DNA of 19,841 nucleotides from Bacteroidota bacterium. Lineage in GTDB: Bacteria > Bacteroidota > Bacteroidia > Flavobacteriales > Weeksellaceae. Of this stretch, positions 8,101 through 15,310 are shown in pieces (the stretch's first letter is position 1; every line of letters starts with the position of its first letter). The notes under the pieces were generated by a model that made no database searches, was not told the origin of the DNA, and was given only the letters and a program-made list of their open reading frames with translations. The stretch is from contig JAEZDQ010000042.1 in the NCBI GenBank assembly GCA_023433225.1, positions 1-19,841 of the forward strand, given 5' to 3'. A program made the position numbers and the translations under genes.

Positions 8101-8149
8101 AACGAAGCATAAAAATTCATCCGTTTTTCCAACATCCAACAAAATGATG

Positions 8150-8157
8150 TATTTTTG
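8150..8157 (+). promoter_or_regulatory. -7 promoter element for fabI
   Basis: TATTTTTG fits TAnnTTTG. A T-run (8124-8128) lies about 21 nt upstream in the place of the -33 element. The predicted 5' leader to the ATG at 8244 is about 80 nt and AT-rich, with short inverted repeats (ttaac...gttaa). Confidence 0.5.
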
Positions 8158-8243
8158 ACCTTTCTGGTTGGAAGATTTAATACGAACTAAATTTTCTTAA
8201 TTAGAAATTTAACATTAAACTTGAAACGTTAAACAATTAAAAT

Positions 8244-9050
8244 ATGTCATACGGATTACTCAAAGGAAAGAAAGGGATTATTTTCGGGGCGTTGGACGCG
8301 AATTCCATCGCCTGGAAAGCGGCCGAAAGGTGCCACGAAGAAGGAGCTGAATTTATTCTGACCAATGCACCGGTTGCGCTCCGGATGGGCGAACTCAATG
8401 CGCTGGCCGAGAAAACCGGATCGGAAGTCATCGGAGCCGACGCGACTTCCATGGAAGACCTTTCCAATTTGTTTGACAAGGCCATTGAAAAATACGGCAA
8501 ACTGGACTTCGTTCTCCATTCCATCGGGATGAGCATCAATGTGCGGAAAGGGAAACACTATACCGATTTGGATTACCAATTCATGGCCAAAGGTTGGGAC
8601 ATTTCCGCGGTTTCTTTTCACCGGGTGATGAAAACCGCCTGGGACAAAGACGCGATGAATGACTGGGGCAGCATACTCGCACTGACCTACATCGCGGCGC
8701 AACGCGTATTTCCGGATTACAATGACATGGCCGACAACAAGGCTTACCTGGAGTCCATCGCGCGGAGTTTCGGCTATTTCTGGGGCAAAGAAAAGAATGT
8801 CCGCGTCAACACCATCTCCCAATCTCCAACCGCTACCACGGCAGGCCAGGGCGTCAAAGGTTTCGGCGGCTTCCTGAAGTTTGCCGATGAAATGTCGCCG
8901 TTAGGGAATGCCACGGCCGATGATTGCGCCAACTACATCGTTACCCTGTTTTCTGATTTAACCCGAAAAGTGACCATGCAGAACCTCTTCCATGACGGCG
9001 GTTACAACAATACCGGGATTTCTGAGAAAGTAGCGGAACGTTTCCTCTAA
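8244..9050 (+). CDS. fabI: Enoyl-[acyl-carrier-protein] reductase (FabI)
   Basis: The 268-residue protein is a short-chain dehydrogenase fold enzyme of the FabI type. It reduces trans-2-enoyl-ACP with NAD(P)H in the last step of each fatty-acid elongation cycle in the cytoplasm. The N-terminal nucleotide site is divergent as in FabI (GIIFGALDANSIAW, 11-24) and LHSIG lies at 91-95. The FabI-type catalytic set is present: Y149 (in LTY), Y159 and K166 with spacing Y-x6-K. The substrate-loop segment SQSPTATTAG (192-201) and the C-terminal FHDGGYN (249-255) also match. The length agrees with E. coli FabI (262). It appears to be a single-gene unit with its own promoter. Confidence 0.95.
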   Translation: MSYGLLKGKKGIIFGALDANSIAWKAAERCHEEGAEFILTNAPVALRMGELNALAEKTGSEVIGADATSMEDLSNLFDKAIEKYGKLDFVLHSIGMSINVRKGKHYTDLDYQFMAKGWDISAVSFHRVMKTAWDKDAMNDWGSILALTYIAAQRVFPDYNDMADNKAYLESIARSFGYFWGKEKNVRVNTISQSPTATTAGQGVKGFGGFLKFADEMSPLGNATADDCANYIVTLFSDLTRKVTMQNLFHDGGYNNTGISEKVAERFL

Positions 9051-9101
9051 GGTTTAAATTGTTAAAATTTGATTAAAGTTAGGATTCTATCGGAATAGCG
9101 T

Positions 9102-9109
9102 TAATTTTG
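9102..9109 (+). promoter_or_regulatory. -7 promoter element for the small lipoprotein gene
   Basis: TAATTTTG is a perfect TAnnTTTG match. TAG at 9080-9082 sits at exactly 19-nt spacing where TTG is expected. The predicted leader is about 25-30 nt. Confidence 0.65.
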
Positions 9110-9142
9110 CGAACTTAATTTTAAAATTCAAATTTAATTCAC

Positions 9143-9397
9143 ATGAAAAAATTAACCTTAATTTTAGCGGTTGCCGGTTCTATGGCTTTCGTTAACTGTT
9201 CAAGCGATGATGACAAAGGCAACATGGTTGACTGTGTAACGCACGGAAACAGAGTAGCTGACGCAGCAATGGCTTACAGCAACGACAGTTCAACTGCCAA
9301 TTGTATTGCTTACCAAAACGCTTTACAAGATGCAATCGATGCCGGATGTATGGCTACAACTTACCAAACTATTTTGGATAATTTAGACTGTAACTAA
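9143..9397 (+). CDS. Small cysteine-containing lipoprotein
   Basis: The 84-residue precursor has a lipoprotein signal peptide (MKKLTLILAVAGSMAFVNC). C19 is the likely lipidated residue, although N18 at -1 is unusual for a lipobox. C19 is followed by SSDDD, similar to the Ser/Asp-rich lipoprotein export signal reported for Bacteroidota, so display on the cell surface is plausible. The mature part of about 65 residues has four further cysteines (31, 54, 69, 83), which could form two disulfides in a small helical domain. The function is unknown. It has its own promoter and a strong terminator, so it is a one-gene unit. Confidence 0.85.
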   Translation: MKKLTLILAVAGSMAFVNCSSDDDKGNMVDCVTHGNRVADAAMAYSNDSSTANCIAYQNALQDAIDAGCMATTYQTILDNLDCN

Positions 9398-9416
9398 TCA
9401 TCTGATAATGTAACTG

Positions 9417-9443
9417 AAAAGCCGGTAGTTTACCGGCTTTTTT
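9417..9443. terminator. Bidirectional intrinsic terminator
   Basis: The 11-bp perfect stem aaaagccggta / taccggctttt with loop gtt is followed by further T residues on the + strand (T-run 9438-9443). It ends the lipoprotein gene 20 nt after its stop. On the minus strand the hairpin is followed by four T, so it could also end transcription of the convergent prfH. Confidence 0.9.
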
Positions 9444-9564
9444 GTTTGATGGACTGACCGATTCAAGCCTTGTGACGGGTTTCAGGTAATTCATCACCAC
9501 CCTAAAGCCTATACATACGCTTGGTTCTCCTTGAACAACGCGAATGAAAGGCGGTGCCTGTTGT

Positions 9565-10257
9565 TTATTCCTCCAAATCTCTCCCCAAATTCCTTTTCAG
9601 TTTTTGCCTTTCTGATTTGAAGTTCTTTTCCGGCTTTTGCCTTTTAAAATCCGTACCCCTGAACACACGGATGGGGTTTCCCCGTTGGACTTCCGTCTGG
9701 TTTTGCCATTCGTTCCGGATTTGGTTCTGGATTTTTCTGAGGTTTTCTTCGTTCAACTTGGACAATAACCTATCGGTTGCCAGTTTCTTGTTTTGGTGTT
9801 GTGAACGGCTGTCCATGGCTACCACGGCCGTTCCGGTCGGTTTGTGGATGGCACGCACCGCCGTGTTGACCTTGTTCACGTTTTGTCCACCCGCGCCGGA
9901 GCTGCGCATCGCCTGGAATTCGAAATCCTTTTCGTTGAATTCAGTGGGAATGAAGTTGTCGAGTTCAAAGACACCGATGAACCAGTTCTTTCTTTTGTGC
10001 AGCTTGCGGAACTGGCTTTGGCCGATCCAAAGGATGGTTCCTTTCCAGGTTTTAATGAAGTCGGCTGCGGCTTTTCCTTCTACCATGACTGTGGCCGAAA
10101 GCACCGTCCCGTTGATGTTGCCGGCTTCGCGGTGGAGCACTACCGGGTTCAACCCCGATTGCTGGGCTTCATCCAGCAGGGTTTTCAACACCTGAGCGAC
10201 GACCCAGGTGCATTCTTCAGGGCCTTGCCCTGCGGTGATTTGTAGTATCTTTTTCAT
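9565..10257 (-). CDS. prfH: Peptide chain release factor H (PrfH)
   Basis: The 230-residue protein is a class I release factor homologue lacking the codon-recognition domains of RF1/RF2. The GGQ peptidyl-tRNA hydrolysis motif lies in SSGAGGQNVNKVNTAV (119-134; GGQ 123-125). The N-terminal domain starts ILQITAGQGPEECTW (4-18), typical of PrfH, and the tail is strongly basic. PrfH releases nascent chains from ribosomes whose 16S decoding centre has been cut, and its usual partner RtcB2 then religates the rRNA. The frame is open to 10365, but the extra 36 residues come from repeat DNA, so the ATG at 10257 is chosen. No rtcB gene is present in the window. The gene upstream on the same strand is a small HD hydrolase, 217 bp away. 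Confidence 0.92.
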   Translation of the reverse strand: MKKILQITAGQGPEECTWVVAQVLKTLLDEAQQSGLNPVVLHREAGNINGTVLSATVMVEGKAAADFIKTWKGTILWIGQSQFRKLHKRKNWFIGVFELDNFIPTEFNEKDFEFQAMRSSGAGGQNVNKVNTAVRAIHKPTGTAVVAMDSRSQHQNKKLATDRLLSKLNEENLRKIQNQIRNEWQNQTEVQRGNPIRVFRGTDFKRQKPEKNFKSERQKLKRNLGRDLEE

Positions 10258-10273
10258 TTTATATCCTTCTTTT

Positions 10274-10320
10274 GACGCATTCTTGGAACGCGGATGACAC
10301 ATTCTTGGAACGCTGATGAC
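10274..10320. repeat. 22-bp tandem repeat, two copies
   Basis: The unit gacgcattcttggaacgcgg (plus 'at') at 10274 repeats from 10296 with two changes, followed by a third 'gac'. It lies at the start of the degenerate repeat patch between prfH and the HD gene. Confidence 0.7.
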
Positions 10321-10468
10321 GCGGATTGCCTTCGGCAAGTCGCGGATTGATACGGATTCAATCATCGGCGTTTATCCGCGTTTCCGCTTGCGGATCCGCT
10401 TTGTCCGCATTCTATTATTCCTCCTTTGGAACGCTAACGGTTCGGCAAGATACGGATTGACGGGGATT
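10321..10468. repeat. Degenerate 'cgcggat' repeat patch
   Basis: The 217-bp gap between prfH and the HD gene is filled with variants of one word. Direct copies of cgcggat are at 10289-10295, 10320-10326 and 10341-10347, and an inverted copy atccgcg is at 10374-10380. There is a perfect palindrome gcggatccgc at 10390-10399, a small hairpin ttgcc-ttc-ggcaa at 10326-10338, and a further 'ggcaagatacggattgac' at 10443-10460 echoing 'ggcaag...gatacggatt' at 10334-10357. This looks like a decayed family of short interspersed intergenic repeats rather than coding DNA. Confidence 0.55.
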
Positions 10469-10474
10469 CTACCT

Positions 10475-11053
10475 TCAACGACTCTTCTTTCTCTTTTTCC
10501 CGATTCCCTCCAAACCATTGTGCACCATTTGGATGGCTTCTTTGCGTAAGGCGGGGTTCCCTTTGTCGAGGGCTTCCAGTAGGGTACGGCATTCCTTCAG
10601 GTAGCGGGGTGCAAAACCGGGGTCATTGGGAACGATCTCTTTGCTGTTGTCGATGATGTCGGCATACTTGATGGTTTGTGCCTGTGGGCTGACTCTGCGC
10701 AGGCGTTCGGTTTCTTGGGCTTTGCGCTTGTCGCGGTTCCATTGCGGATAGGCCTCATGGGTATAAACATCCGTCAGTTCGATGACCAATTGCAGGGTCT
10801 TTTGGGCTTCTGTGGGTTCCAACAGGCTGTGGAGGAAGGTACGCAACTCTTCTTCCCCGGTGTCGGTGTCTTCGAGGACATCGTGCAGGAGGCAGGCCGC
10901 CAGCACGGGGAGGGAGCCTTTGTGTTCCCGGCAAAGCTCCATGACCCGGATGGGGTGGACGATGTAGGGGTCTTCGCAGTACTTGCGCTTCTGCTCGCCG
11001 TGGGCTTCGGCGGCAAAGGCTTTGACTTGTTCGAGCAGGTTTTCTTCATTCAT
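10475..11053 (-). CDS. HD-domain hydrolase, RelA/SpoT (MESH1-like) type
   Basis: The 192-residue protein has the metal and catalytic residues of the alarmone hydrolase domain: H33 (IVHPIRV), H57-D58 followed by E61-D62 in LLHDVLEDT, and D132/N136 in KYADIIDN, with the same D-x3-N spacing as in MESH1 and SpoT. The length fits a stand-alone small alarmone hydrolase (about 180-200 residues), with no synthetase or TGS/ACT domains. If active it would remove pyrophosphate from (p)ppGpp or a related nucleotide in the cytoplasm. The C-terminus is basic (KKRKKSR). It lies upstream of prfH on the same strand and may be co-transcribed, though 217 bp of repeat DNA intervene. Confidence 0.85.
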   Translation of the reverse strand: MNEENLLEQVKAFAAEAHGEQKRKYCEDPYIVHPIRVMELCREHKGSLPVLAACLLHDVLEDTDTGEEELRTFLHSLLEPTEAQKTLQLVIELTDVYTHEAYPQWNRDKRKAQETERLRRVSPQAQTIKYADIIDNSKEIVPNDPGFAPRYLKECRTLLEALDKGNPALRKEAIQMVHNGLEGIGKKRKKSR

Positions 11054-11247
11054 CGCTTCGGCTTTTGGTGTGTTGGTTCCGGTTCAAATCTTGAGCCAAA
11101 GAGGGGAGAAATAGGCTTGGGTATTTTAAAACCTCACTTAAAAAGGCTTAAACGAGGTCATCTTTTATCTTTTATTCTTGAGAAATGGAGGTTGTGCACT
11201 GTATCTGCCGGGGTGGAACGTTTACCCTTGTTGGCAGAAGTTTTTAT
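11054..11247. other. Intergenic gap with no gene
   Basis: This is 194 bp between the HD gene start and the LRR gene stop, both on the minus strand. A weak stem tctgcc (11204-11209) / ggcaga (11233-11238) with inner gggt/accc could terminate the LRR transcript, but it has no T-run. I see no remnant of rtcB and no promoter match. Confidence 0.4.
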
Positions 11248-13119
11248 TTACTTTTTAATAATTTTTTCTATAAAAACATTTCCATTTTTGTTTTTTCCAA
11301 TCAAAATATAGTTACCTTTTGGTAGCGATTTCAATGAAAATTTGTTATTAGATATATTTGATTGATAAACCAATTTTTTACTTATATCGTATACTGCGAT
11401 TTCTTTTACTATTTCATTGAAATATACAAAATCTTTAACAGGATTGGGATAAGCAAAGATTGAACTCGAATTTTCTTCAAAAATGGACAGATTTTCACAA
11501 TCCAAACTAAAAATAACCCCATCGTCTATCATTTCAGAATTATTCCAATTATTATACGCAAAATCTAAATCGTCGACTTCAATACAATTTAAATCAGGAT
11601 TGTTCTTTGCCTCGAAATAGAAACTTGATAAATCTTGTCGATTTTTTAAATTTAAACTTGTTAATTCATTATTTGAACAATAGAGAATTGCAATCAAAGG
11701 ATTGTTACTTATATCCAAATTTGTAATTTCATTGTTATTGATTCTCAAAGATATTAGTTGAGAGTTGTTGCTAAAATTAAATTCCGTTAAATTATTTTCT
11801 GAACAATTTAATTGTTCTAAAGAAATAAAATCTTCCATTCCAGTTAAATCTGAAATAGTTTTGTTAGAAACATCCAAAGAAGAAAGTTGATTTATATTTT
11901 CAGTGAAAACATAATCATCAACAAAATTATCATATCCTAAGTCAATTAATGCTTGTTCTAAAGCGTCATCGGGCACAAAAGTAAGATAGGGTGGATACCC
12001 ACAATTTTCATTGAAATCTGTCCATTCGTCTATGTTTATCCAAGAATTACTTTCAGACCAGTCCTCAATGTTATCAACTTGAATGCAAAATAAATTTGAA
12101 TTACCGGTTGTATTTAACTCGTCTAAATCTATAGAGAAAGAATTGTCTTCGGCTTTCCTTAAATTTAAATATTCCATTTGGTTATTTGAGCAATCTAGTT
12201 CAATCAAAAAAGGAGTATACCTAAAATCCAAATGAGTAAGTTGATTATTTGAGCAATTTAAGTAATTAAGCCTTAAATCATAAATAGGGAAAACTAAAGT
12301 TGAAATTTGATTGTTTGAACAATTTAATGAACTGGGTGAATAATAATTAAATTCTAAATGAGTAAGTTGATTGTTTTGACAATATAAAGTACTTAAATAA
12401 GGATTTTCACCTGTTATGATTTCAGTTAACTGATTATTATAACAATATACTATAGACAGATGGGTGTTTTCACTGATGTCTAATGATGTAATTTGATTAC
12501 CTTCGCAATCTAATGTTAAAAGCCATAGATTTGTGCTTATATCTAAATCTGTTAATTGATTGTCGAAACAGCTCAAAAATGTTAATCCAATAAGTCCTTC
12601 TAAGTTCAAATTATTTAAATTATTGCTAAAACACTCTAGATGTACTAATTCTAAATTTGTACTTACATCTAAAGTAGTGAGATTATTAGCACCACAATTT
12701 AGTTGATTCAGTAAATTTGCCCCATTTAAATTCAAATTTGTCAATTGGTTGTTATTACAGAATAAATCTACTAACTGAGAATTACTACTCACATCTAATG
12801 AAGTTAATTGATTTGATTCGCAACCTAGAAAGATCAAATTAGATAATGAGCTAACATTTAGGCTTGATAATAAATTGCTTCCACATTTCAAAGTTTCTAA
12901 AGATATAAAATCTTCAATTCCCGTGAGGTCAGAAATATTTGAATTATACACATTTAGCGTTGTTATACCTGAAATATTTTCGGTTTGAACATAATTATCC
13001 ATCACATCATCGTATCCAAGTGAAATAAGCTTACTTTCAAAATTATCATCTGGAACGTATGTTGTTTGGGCATTAACCATTATGCCAATAAATATCAAAG
13101 TGTGTAAAAGTTTTTTCAT
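11248..13119 (-). CDS. Secreted leucine-rich-repeat protein with T9SS sorting domain
   Basis: This 623-residue protein has a signal peptide (about 1-18, ending VNAQ) and two similar modules. Each begins with a cap, YVPDDNFESKLISLGYDD (21-38) and FVPDDALEQALIDLGYDN (381-398), and runs through 21-residue repeats of the type 'L..L.CsnNqLt.LdiS.N'. Each closes with a C-I-x-V-D-[DN] segment (about 345 and 512). The first module has about 12 repeats, the second only a few. The C-terminus (about 550-623) is a T9SS type A sorting domain with AYPNPVKDFVYF, GNYIL and final IIKK, so the protein is exported and anchored or released at the cell surface. It probably binds proteins or glycans. It is distinctly more AT-rich than its neighbours. 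The start at 13119 is set by the signal peptide and promoter. Confidence 0.92.
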   Translation of the reverse strand: MKKLLHTLIFIGIMVNAQTTYVPDDNFESKLISLGYDDVMDNYVQTENISGITTLNVYNSNISDLTGIEDFISLETLKCGSNLLSSLNVSSLSNLIFLGCESNQLTSLDVSSNSQLVDLFCNNNQLTNLNLNGANLLNQLNCGANNLTTLDVSTNLELVHLECFSNNLNNLNLEGLIGLTFLSCFDNQLTDLDISTNLWLLTLDCEGNQITSLDISENTHLSIVYCYNNQLTEIITGENPYLSTLYCQNNQLTHLEFNYYSPSSLNCSNNQISTLVFPIYDLRLNYLNCSNNQLTHLDFRYTPFLIELDCSNNQMEYLNLRKAEDNSFSIDLDELNTTGNSNLFCIQVDNIEDWSESNSWINIDEWTDFNENCGYPPYLTFVPDDALEQALIDLGYDNFVDDYVFTENINQLSSLDVSNKTISDLTGMEDFISLEQLNCSENNLTEFNFSNNSQLISLRINNNEITNLDISNNPLIAILYCSNNELTSLNLKNRQDLSSFYFEAKNNPDLNCIEVDDLDFAYNNWNNSEMIDDGVIFSLDCENLSIFEENSSSIFAYPNPVKDFVYFNEIVKEIAVYDISKKLVYQSNISNNKFSLKSLPKGNYILIGKNKNGNVFIEKIIKK

Positions 13120-13173
13120 AAAATTACAGATAACGTTTCGGGGCTTGGCGCAGAGGAGGATTGGTGCATCAAA

Positions 13174-13203
13174 CAAATATAGAAAAAGAATTCATTCAGC
13201 CAA
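13174..13203 (-). promoter_or_regulatory. Consensus Bacteroidota promoter of the LRR gene
   Basis: On the minus strand, TTG (13203-13201), a 19-nt spacer and TATATTTG (13181-13174) match TTG-N19-TAnnTTTG without mismatch. Transcription would begin near 13168, giving a leader of about 50 nt to the ATG at 13119. This rules out the longer upstream reading of the gene from 13176. Confidence 0.8.
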
Positions 13204-13281
13204 GAAAAATTTTAACATTTTTTCTGATGGCTTTTTCATTTCCGTTTGCCGAAATGGGAATTTATAAAAAGTTTTGGCGGT

Positions 13282-13370
13282 GTTTTCTTCGGGACTTGTT
13301 CGGGACTTCTCCCATCGTTGTTCGGAAAATGGGCCGTTTTTCCGAAGAAAACCCGAACAAACCCCGAAGA
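13282..13370. repeat. Nested inverted repeats in a gene-free stretch
   Basis: The 397-bp interval 13120-13516 holds the LRR promoter and this structured block. The outer stem tcttcggg (13286-13293) pairs with cccgaaga (13363-13370). A 2-nt symmetric ac/ac gap follows, then ttgttcggg (13296-13304) pairs with cccgaacaa (13352-13360). Inside is a hairpin ttcggaaaa (13321-13329) / ttttccgaa (13338-13346) with an 8-nt loop. An alternative pairing is gttttcttcgg (13282-13292) with ccgaagaaaac (13342-13352). The short overlapping reading frames here show no recognisable protein. Confidence 0.65.
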
Positions 13371-13404
13371 TTCCCAAAGCTCCGGCAAACCCTACCGGAC
13401 AAAA

Positions 13405-13440
13405 GTGGACAAAACCGGTCATTGGTGGACAAAACCGGTC
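13405..13440. repeat. Direct repeat gtggacaaaaccggtc
   Basis: Two perfect 16-bp copies lie at 13405-13420 and 13425-13440, period 20. A partial relative, 'ccggacaaaa', is just before at 13395-13404. Only two full copies exist, so it is not a CRISPR array. It lies between the nested hairpin and the DUF6266 remnant. Confidence 0.75.
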
Positions 13441-13516
13441 AAAAATTCCCCAAGTATTGTTTGGTGAAATCGGCCGTGCTAACTTGCTGAGCAATAACCA
13501 TTAAATTTTTATTTTT

Positions 13517-13750
13517 ATGGCTGAAATTGAAAGAGGGGTGCTCGGAGGATTCTCCGGCACCGTGGGGCCGGTAGTCGGTGCCCACTGGCGTGGAAAGGAC
13601 ATCATCCGCGCCCGACCCAGGAAATCAAGCAAACCGCCCACGGATTTGCAATTGATTCAACAAGCCAAGTTCAAGCTGGTGACCCGGTTCCTGCAACCGG
13701 TTCAAGGGCTTTTGGCCTTTCCGGAGATTCGGTTGTCATCCAAAGCATAA
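13517..13750 (+). pseudogene. Truncated DUF6266 gene
   Basis: The 77-residue reading frame matches the N-terminus of DUF6266 proteins: EIERGVLGGFSGTVGPVVGAHW (split as E3-G14 and T15-W24), then RARPRKSSKPPT (32-43) and QQAKFKLVTRFLQPVQGLL (48-66). Full members are about 200 residues, and here the frame ends after residue 77. None of the other frames downstream continues the family sequence, so the 3' part has been lost or replaced. The function of DUF6266 is unknown; such genes are often present in several copies in Bacteroidota genomes. The residues after about 66 look unrelated to the family, pointing to a junction near 13715. It may still be expressed as a short protein. Confidence 0.65.
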
Positions 13751-13887
13751 CGCAGCGAGGAAACGTAAAACCTAGATTCTTCATACCTCGGAAATGACAA
13801 TTTCTTCTTTATACATGGTCAACTACGGTTAAAAGTGATAAACTGGCCGTTCGTAAGGGGTTTGGATGAAATGCGAAGAGGCTGTTT
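13751..13887. other. Intergenic gap after the DUF6266 remnant
   Basis: This is 137 bp with no gene. The part 'cgcagcgagg ... cctagattcttcatacctcgga' (13751-13791) carries the short inverse pair cgagg/cctcg (13756-13760 / 13786-13790). It resembles a decayed copy of a short interspersed repeat, but I cannot confirm that from one copy. Confidence 0.3.
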
Positions 13888-15210
13888 TCAAAGCAAATCA
13901 TTTGCCAGGTTGGCCAATTCGCTTCTTTCGCCTTTGATCAACTGGATATGTGCAAACAACTTCTGTCCCTGTACGCGGTCCACGAGGTAAGAAAGGCCGT
14001 TGGATTGCTCATCCAGATAGGGCGTGTCGATTTGTTTGATGTCGCCCGTGAAGATGAATTTGGTGTTTTCTCCGGCGCGTGTAATGATGGTTTTGATCTC
14101 GTGCGGCGTCAGGTTTTGGGCTTCATCGACGATGAAAATCACGTCGGACAAGCTTCGGCCACGGATGTAAGCAAGCGGTGTAATCAATAATTTTTCCTGT
14201 TCCACCATCAGGTTGATTTGTTTGTATTCCTTGTCCTGTTCGTCGAATTGGTATTGGATGAATTTCAAATTATCCCAAAGCGGCTGCATATAAGGGTCAA
14301 TTTTGGATTTGATGTCCCCCGGCAAATACCCGATGTCTTTGTTGCTCAAAGGAACGATGGGCCGGGCGAGGTAGATTTGTTTGTAATCCCTTTTCTGGGC
14401 CAGTGCACCGGCCAATGCAATCAGGGTTTTCCCGGTTCCCGCCACACCGTGAAGCGCAACGAGTTTGATTTCTTTCTTTAATATGGAATGAATGGCAAAT
14501 GCTTGCTCCGCGTTACGGGGTTTCACATTGAAGCAGGTTTGCTTGTTGACCCGTTCCAATTGTTGGTCGAACGGATTGTAGTAAGCCAGTGCCGAAGATT
14601 TATCGCCCTGCAATATATAATAGGCGTTGGGGAAAGTTTCCATTTTATCTTGGATGGCCTCTAAAGGCACGGCATAATCCTTATACAAGGAATCGATGAT
14701 TTCCTGGTCAAATTCAGTATAAGTCTGGATTCCGGTGGGTAAATTATCGACGATTTGTACTTTTCCGGTTTCATAATCTTCGGCACGGATACCCAAAGCC
14801 TTGGCTTTCAGCCTAAGGTTGACGTCTTTGGTGACCAGTACAATCTGGCGTTTGGGTTCTTCTTTGGAAACGATTAGGCAGGAGTTCAGGATTTTATTGT
14901 CCATCGAATCACCGTAAATTTTGGTAGCGCTTTTTTCGATGCCGTTGGTCTCCATCACAATCCGGAAAGAGCCTTTGTTTTCGCCGGGAAGCGGAATCCA
15001 ATCCTGGATTAAATGGTCTTTGGAAGTTTTATCGAGAAAGCGGATGAATTCCCTGGCTTCGAAATTCTTGGTGTCATTTCCTTTTTTGAACGTATCCAAT
15101 TCCTCTAAAACCGTGATGGGGATGACTACATCGTGTTCGGCAAAGTTCATGATGGATTTGTGGTCAAAGATAATGACCGAGGTGTCGAGTACAAAAATCT
15201 TCTTTTTCAT
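13888..15210 (-). CDS. PhoH2-type protein: PIN domain fused to PhoH ATPase
   Basis: The 440-residue protein has an N-terminal PIN-like nuclease domain (about 3-155) with the acidic site D9 (FVLDTSV), E36/E37 (VLEELD), D104 and D129 (LVTKDVN). The C-terminal PhoH domain (about 225-440) has Walker A GVAGTGKT (255-262), Walker B IFIVDEAQN (358-366; D362/E363) and FTGDIKQID (387-395). This two-domain order is that of PhoH2/YlaK proteins, proposed to unwind and cut RNA in the cytoplasm. It stands alone on its strand, 100 bp after the PstS-like gene. The length is normal for the family. Confidence 0.93.
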   Translation of the reverse strand: MKKKIFVLDTSVIIFDHKSIMNFAEHDVVIPITVLEELDTFKKGNDTKNFEAREFIRFLDKTSKDHLIQDWIPLPGENKGSFRIVMETNGIEKSATKIYGDSMDNKILNSCLIVSKEEPKRQIVLVTKDVNLRLKAKALGIRAEDYETGKVQIVDNLPTGIQTYTEFDQEIIDSLYKDYAVPLEAIQDKMETFPNAYYILQGDKSSALAYYNPFDQQLERVNKQTCFNVKPRNAEQAFAIHSILKKEIKLVALHGVAGTGKTLIALAGALAQKRDYKQIYLARPIVPLSNKDIGYLPGDIKSKIDPYMQPLWDNLKFIQYQFDEQDKEYKQINLMVEQEKLLITPLAYIRGRSLSDVIFIVDEAQNLTPHEIKTIITRAGENTKFIFTGDIKQIDTPYLDEQSNGLSYLVDRVQGQKLFAHIQLIKGERSELANLANDLL

Positions 15211-15310
15211 TTATCATTTTTTTCTAAAACGATAAATTGACAAAATTTTTCAGGGTTGAAGGTAAATTTAACTTAAAATCTATCAACAATTCTGAACGAA
15301 GTATCAACAA

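Noticed and set aside
7705..8142. 145-residue minus-strand frame across the YopX gene.
   Set aside because: It is antisense to a gene with clear YopX motifs and its product has no recognisable domain.
8256..8822. 188-residue minus-strand frame within fabI.
   Set aside because: It is antisense to a complete, conserved FabI.
9554..10245. Long + strand frames opposite prfH.
   Set aside because: They mirror prfH codons; the minus strand carries the GGQ motif and full family pattern.
13405..13440. Possible CRISPR array.
   Set aside because: There are only two 16-bp copies with a 4-nt spacer and no cas genes.
13161..13504. Four overlapping short frames on both strands in the structured stretch.
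   Set aside because: They are open in several frames at once over hairpin and repeat DNA, with no recognisable protein pattern.
13888..15210. PIN-PhoH fusion as a novel architecture.
   Set aside because: This is the known PhoH2 (YlaK-like) arrangement.
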